Of a stretch of DNA of 64,000 nt, positions 60,813-64,000 are shown piece after piece. Position 1 is the stretch's first letter; the number at the start of each line of letters is the position of its first letter. Source of the stretch: Prauserella rugosa (GTDB lineage: Bacteria; Actinomycetota; Actinomycetes; Mycobacteriales; Pseudonocardiaceae); assembly GCF_000719975.1 (NCBI RefSeq), contig NZ_JOIJ01000007.1, forward strand, positions 186,001-250,000. The letters are read 5' to 3'. A program made the position numbers and the translations under genes. Under the pieces are notes generated by a model, which worked only from the letters and a program-made list of their open reading frames with translations, was not told the origin of the DNA and did no database searches.

Positions 60813-62410
60813 CACCGCGCCCCCATCGCTCTGCGCAGGTACACCGTCGTGCCGTGCTCGTCGTAGTCGATGTGCAGGTCGTCGGTCAGTTCCCGCATCA
60901 GCTGTGTTCCCCTGCCGCGGTTCGCCCCTCGCGGCGACCGCCATTTGCCTTCGTCTCGTATCGTTCCTTCGATGTGGCCATCCGTGGCCCGCAGACGCAA
61001 CTCGAGTTTTCCACCGAGCGGGCCGTAGGCGTGCTCGATCACGTTGGCACTGGCCTCGCCGATCACCACGAGCAGGTCGGCCACATCGTCCTCGTTCGCG
61101 CCCACCGTGGGCAGCCACCGGCGCAGCGAGGTACGGAGTTCGGCCAGTGCCTCCGGTTGGGCATCCAAGGTAAGCGTCAATTCCAGTTGCTCCTCCGCGG
61201 GACGCCTCCGCAGTGCGAGCACCGCGATGTCGTCGTCGGTGGGGTCGTTGCCGACCAGTTTCAGCATCACCTCCGAACAGGTCCGATCGGCAGGGCCGGA
61301 GCGGACCGAATCCCGCAGGGTGGCAAGGCCGTCGTCGAGGTTCCGGGTGCGGCGTTCCACGAGCCCGTCGGTGTAGAACAGGACGGTCGTACCGGGCGGG
61401 ACGTCGATGGTGGTCGTACGCCGTGGTCGGGGCACGCTGCCCGCGCCGACGGGTGGATCGACGGGAAGCTCCAGCAGATCGGTCGCGTCTTTCTCCGACG
61501 CCACCACGGGATTGAGATGCCCGGCGAGCGAGATGTGCATGCGGGCCAGTGACGGCTCCCACATCGCATAGCTGACCGTCGCCATCATGTCGGGCTCGAA
61601 GTGCCGCACGTGCCGGTCGAGTTTCGTCAACACCTCGGCGGGGTCGGCCGAGTCGAGCGCGTAGGACCGGGTGGCAGTGCGCAGGCGGGCCATCACCGTG
61701 GCGGCCGGCAGACCCCGGCCGACGACGTCCCCGATCGTCGCGCACAGCCAGCCACTCGGAAGCTTGAACACGTCGTACCAGTCACCGCTGACACCACCGG
61801 CCTCGCCTGGGGAGTAACGGGCGGCGAGATCCAGGCCGGGGATGGTCGGAAGGTCGCCGGGAAGCAGGGTGCGTTGCAACGCCGAGGCGGCCACCGTGTC
61901 GGCGTCGGTGATGCGGTGACGGGCGGCGAGGGCGATGCGGTCCGCGGCAACCCGTAGAACGTCGACATCCTCCTCGCTGAACCGGCGCGGTGTGAGCGAT
62001 CCCACGTGGAGCACGCCGAGCAGGTCGCCGCCCGCGATCAGCGGAACACCGGCGAGGGAGCGGATTCCGCGGTTCCACAGGATCGGGTTGACGACCGTCG
62101 TCTCGTCGACCTGGTCGAGCACGACCGGTTCCCTGGAGGCCGCGATGGTGCCCGCGAAGCCTTCGCCGAGGCGCACCCGTGTGCCCTGGCGCACCTCCTC
62201 CTCGATGCCCGACGCCGCGGTGGCGACGAGGTGGTGGCCGCTCGCGTCCAGGAGCAGCACGGTGGAGGTGTCGGCTCCGAGCAGGTCACGTACGCGCTTG
62301 AGAAGTTCCTCCAGTAATCGTTCGACCTCGAGGTGGGCGAGCGCGGCATCGGTGACCACCTCGATCCGGTGGAGTCGATCGGTGGCGCTGCCCGAATCGA
62401 ACTTCGGCAT
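60812..62410 (-). CDS. GAF - SpoIIE phosphatase - HATPase regulator
   Basis: The 532-aa protein combines three modules: a GAF sensor domain (~20-165, LLGADTSTVLLLDASGHHLV), a PP2C/SpoIIE serine phosphatase (~185-385, YSPGEAGGVSGDWYDVFKL, ATIGDVVGRGLPAATVMA, LFYTDGLVERR, DDDIAVLALRR) and an RsbW-like HATPase (~400-530, VIGEASANVIEHAYGPLGGK, IRDEGKWRSP, RGTQLMRELTDDL). It could both phosphorylate and dephosphorylate STAS proteins. ATG 62410 follows TAGCCT by 7 nt on the minus strand; longer frames up to 63079 are shadows of the neighbouring gene. Confidence 0.9.
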   Translation of the reverse strand: MPKFDSGSATDRLHRIEVVTDAALAHLEVERLLEELLKRVRDLLGADTSTVLLLDASGHHLVATAASGIEEEVRQGTRVRLGEGFAGTIAASREPVVLDQVDETTVVNPILWNRGIRSLAGVPLIAGGDLLGVLHVGSLTPRRFSEEDVDVLRVAADRIALAARHRITDADTVAASALQRTLLPGDLPTIPGLDLAARYSPGEAGGVSGDWYDVFKLPSGWLCATIGDVVGRGLPAATVMARLRTATRSYALDSADPAEVLTKLDRHVRHFEPDMMATVSYAMWEPSLARMHISLAGHLNPVVASEKDATDLLELPVDPPVGAGSVPRPRRTTTIDVPPGTTVLFYTDGLVERRTRNLDDGLATLRDSVRSGPADRTCSEVMLKLVGNDPTDDDIAVLALRRRPAEEQLELTLTLDAQPEALAELRTSLRRWLPTVGANEDDVADLLVVIGEASANVIEHAYGPLGGKLELRLRATDGHIEGTIRDEGKWRSPRGANRGRGTQLMRELTDDLHIDYDEHGTTVYLRRAMGAR

Positions 62411-62517
62411 GCGTTTCAGGCTAACGCTCCCGCCGGGCGGAGGCAGGGCCGAATCCCGGGTGAAAACAAGGAACTTATTCGTGCTACGTACATCCTGTAC
62501 GCAACGTGGACCCGGTG

Positions 62518-63462
62518 TTACCCATGGTTGATCAGTTTTGCGCTCAACAGTGGGCGACTGCCACCGATAAGGGGTTCGAACAGGTCTCCCAGTGACTCTG
62601 TGCGGCGACGCACATCGTCGGCCGTGAACACCAAATCGGCCGCGTGATTGCAACTTGCGACCTCGTCCCACGTAATGGGAGTCGAGACCGTCGGTTGCGG
62701 TCGCGCGCGCAACGAATACGGCGCGACCGTGGTCTTCTGCGGGTTGTTCTGGCTCCAGTCGATGAGCACTTTTCCCTTGCGCAGGCTCTTCGTCATCCGG
62801 GAGACGACGAGGTCCGGCATTTCGCCTTCGAGGCGTTGCGCGAGCATGCGTGCGTAGTCGCGCGGCCGCTCGGATTCGTTGGTGCGAATAGGCGAGTAGA
62901 GCTGCATTCCTTTGGAGCCACTGGTTTTCGGGTACGCCTCGAAGCCGTCCTCGGCCAGCGCCTCGCGCAGCCGGACGGCGACCTGGCAGCATTCGACGAT
63001 GGTGGCGGGTTCGCCGGGGTCGAGGTCGAACACCAGCAGATCGGGCTCCCGGCGTCCGCCACGCTCTCCGACGGTCCACTGTGGAACATGCAGCTCGAGG
63101 CTCGCCAGATGGGCGACCCAGACGAGGGTCGGAAGATCCTGCACCAGCGCGAAATCCGCGTACTCGGACCCGCGGGAGCTTCCCGGGGTGTCGATGCGCA
63201 CGGTGCGCACCCAGTCGGGCGCGTGCCCGGCCACGTCCTTCTCGAAGAACGACGAGGCTTCGACACCGTCCGGGTAGCGCTTGAGGGTCAGTGGCCGGTC
63301 GCGCACGTGGGGCAGCAGCACCGGGGCGATCGACGCGTAGTAGTCGATCACCTCACCCTTGGTGAAGCCGGCCTCCGGATACAGCACCTTGTCCAGATTG
63401 GACATCTTGAGCCGTCGGCCCTCGATGTCGACGACCGGGTTGTGGTCGCGCTTCGAGCTCAT
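62518..63462 (-). CDS. LigD-type NHEJ polymerase/primase domain protein
   Basis: The 314-aa protein matches the polymerase domain of LigD: LDKVLYPEAGFTKGEVIDYY, HVRDRPLTLKRYPDGVEASS, catalytic aspartates in LLVFDLDPGEPATI (~143-156), and SGSKGMQLYSPIRT near 183. It is a stand-alone archaeo-eukaryotic primase-type enzyme, as in streptomycetes, rather than one part of a three-domain LigD. ATG 63462 overlaps the ligase stop (ATGA). It adds or fills nucleotides at double-strand breaks. Confidence 0.9.
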   Translation of the reverse strand: MSSKRDHNPVVDIEGRRLKMSNLDKVLYPEAGFTKGEVIDYYASIAPVLLPHVRDRPLTLKRYPDGVEASSFFEKDVAGHAPDWVRTVRIDTPGSSRGSEYADFALVQDLPTLVWVAHLASLELHVPQWTVGERGGRREPDLLVFDLDPGEPATIVECCQVAVRLREALAEDGFEAYPKTSGSKGMQLYSPIRTNESERPRDYARMLAQRLEGEMPDLVVSRMTKSLRKGKVLIDWSQNNPQKTTVAPYSLRARPQPTVSTPITWDEVASCNHAADLVFTADDVRRRTESLGDLFEPLIGGSRPLLSAKLINHG

Positions 63463-64000
63463 GACCGCAGTTCCTCCGGTGTCCGATCGGGTCGCAGCCC
63501 GCGCCAGGACGGCGCGCGCAGTCTGCCGTCGTCGGTCCAGGCCTTGAACACGACCTCGCCGACCAGTTCCGGCCGCGCCCAGTGTGCGCCTTTCGCCCTG
63601 TCCCGCGGAACCTCGGTGGTGAACGGGGACTCGTCGCTCTCGACGTCGCGCAGCTGAGCGGAGAGTTCGTCCAGCATCGCGTCGGTGAAGCCGGTGCCGA
63701 CCTGGCCGACGTAGCGCAGTCCACCGTCGGCCTCCGGCCTGCCGAGCAGGAGCGAGCCGAACGTGGCCGATCGGCGCCCCTCACCGGGCCGCCATCCACC
63801 GATCACGACCTCGATCGTGTTCAGCTCGGTGATCTTCAGCCAGTCGGTGCTGCGTTGTCCGTCGCGGTAGGGCGAGCCGGAGCGTTTGGCGACCACGCCT
63901 TCGAGGCCCTGCTGGGCGGCCGCGCACACGACGGCGTCGCCGTCCTCGTCGAAGCGGGGCGAGAGCGTCCAGTGGGTTCCCGTGAGCTCGAGCCGTTCCA
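63459..64000 (-). CDS. ATP-dependent DNA ligase (LigD ligase type), C-terminal part, 5' end outside window
   Basis: The visible ~180 residues begin RLELTGTHWTLSPRFDEDGD and include EGVVAKRSGSPYRDGQRSTD followed by WLKI, which carry the nucleotidyltransferase lysine motifs IV and V. The OB-fold domain follows (IGGWRPGEGRRSATFGSLLL, YVGQVGTGFTDAML, LVGEVVFKAWT, RAPSWRGLRPD). The frame is open to base 64000. Its stop overlaps the polymerase start by 4 nt, so ligase and polymerase are made together for non-homologous end joining. No ku gene is in the window. Confidence 0.9.
   Translation of the reverse strand, partial: ERLELTGTHWTLSPRFDEDGDAVVCAAAQQGLEGVVAKRSGSPYRDGQRSTDWLKITELNTIEVVIGGWRPGEGRRSATFGSLLLGRPEADGGLRYVGQVGTGFTDAMLDELSAQLRDVESDESPFTTEVPRDRAKGAHWARPELVGEVVFKAWTDDGRLRAPSWRGLRPDRTPEELRS

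Noticed and set aside
60812..63079. 755-aa reading of the SpoIIE phosphatase
   Set aside because: The added N-terminus lies opposite or across the LigD polymerase gene; ATG 62410 has a leaderless -10.

Overview
The window is high-GC DNA from an actinomycete. Gene order and protein similarity point to Actinobacteria with confidence and to a Pseudonocardiaceae-like genus (Saccharomonospora/Amycolatopsis type) with moderate confidence. Evidence includes Lsr2, CarD, MhuD, LpqE and ClpC1 homologues, many GTG starts, and GTGA/ATGA gene overlaps. At least a dozen genes have a TANNNT -10 hexamer 6-7 nt before the start codon, implying leaderless mRNAs.

Region 1 (1-18343, mostly + strand) matches the M. 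tuberculosis folE-to-clpC1 neighbourhood. It runs folE (partial), folP, folB, folK, DUF3180, DUF6779, a PrsW-like protease, DUF2520, panC, panD, coaX, lysS, lsr2, clpC1, so folate and pantothenate/CoA synthesis are grouped. Insertions relative to that order are a MerR regulator, a TIGR03086 protein, an NTF2-MarR pair with a palindromic operator, and an FhuF-type iron reductase under an IdeR/DtxR-like box.

Region 2 (18553-26881, - strand) holds an NmrA-like reductase, a Sir2 deacylase and the heme-degrading enzyme MhuD. Upstream of these is the most unusual part of the window: a 6.3-kb operon encoding a frameshifted Esx-like protein, a WXG-type secreted protein, a 216-aa protein and a set of paired small and large membrane proteins. 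The membrane genes are a four-gene unit duplicated in tandem. The second copy is decaying: one gene is reduced to its last ~30 codons and another has an N-terminal frameshift.

Region 3 (27111-42381) holds a hydrolase, a Tat-exported peptidoglycan amidase, mutY, a beta-carbonic anhydrase, a LacI regulator, a zinc ABC transporter with a Zur-like box, an AlgX-like SGNH protein, DUF445, a DivIVA/FilP-like coiled-coil protein, DUF1697 and a WhiJ-like module (small protein, DUF6879, XRE-DUF5753).

Region 4 (42427-51488) holds an MBOAT acyltransferase and the rlmB-cysS-HAD-ispF-ispD-carD set divergent from lpqE-radA. This block is inverted relative to M. tuberculosis, and disA is missing from its usual place beside radA. 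IspD is very divergent and has no standard start codon.

Region 5 (51672-64000) holds trehalose metabolism (an OtsB-GH15 fusion and OtsA), a ThrE-type exporter, tRNA-Thr(TGT), a YtcJ-like amidohydrolase, a SIS protein, a SpoIIE phosphatase/STAS pair and separate LigD polymerase and ligase genes (the last truncated by the window edge).

Three arrays of a 21-bp GTGTTGCG-type repeat (8, 5 and 5 units) and one array of an 18-19-bp repeat lie between genes. Most long open frames antisense to these genes are GC-driven shadows and are not annotated.
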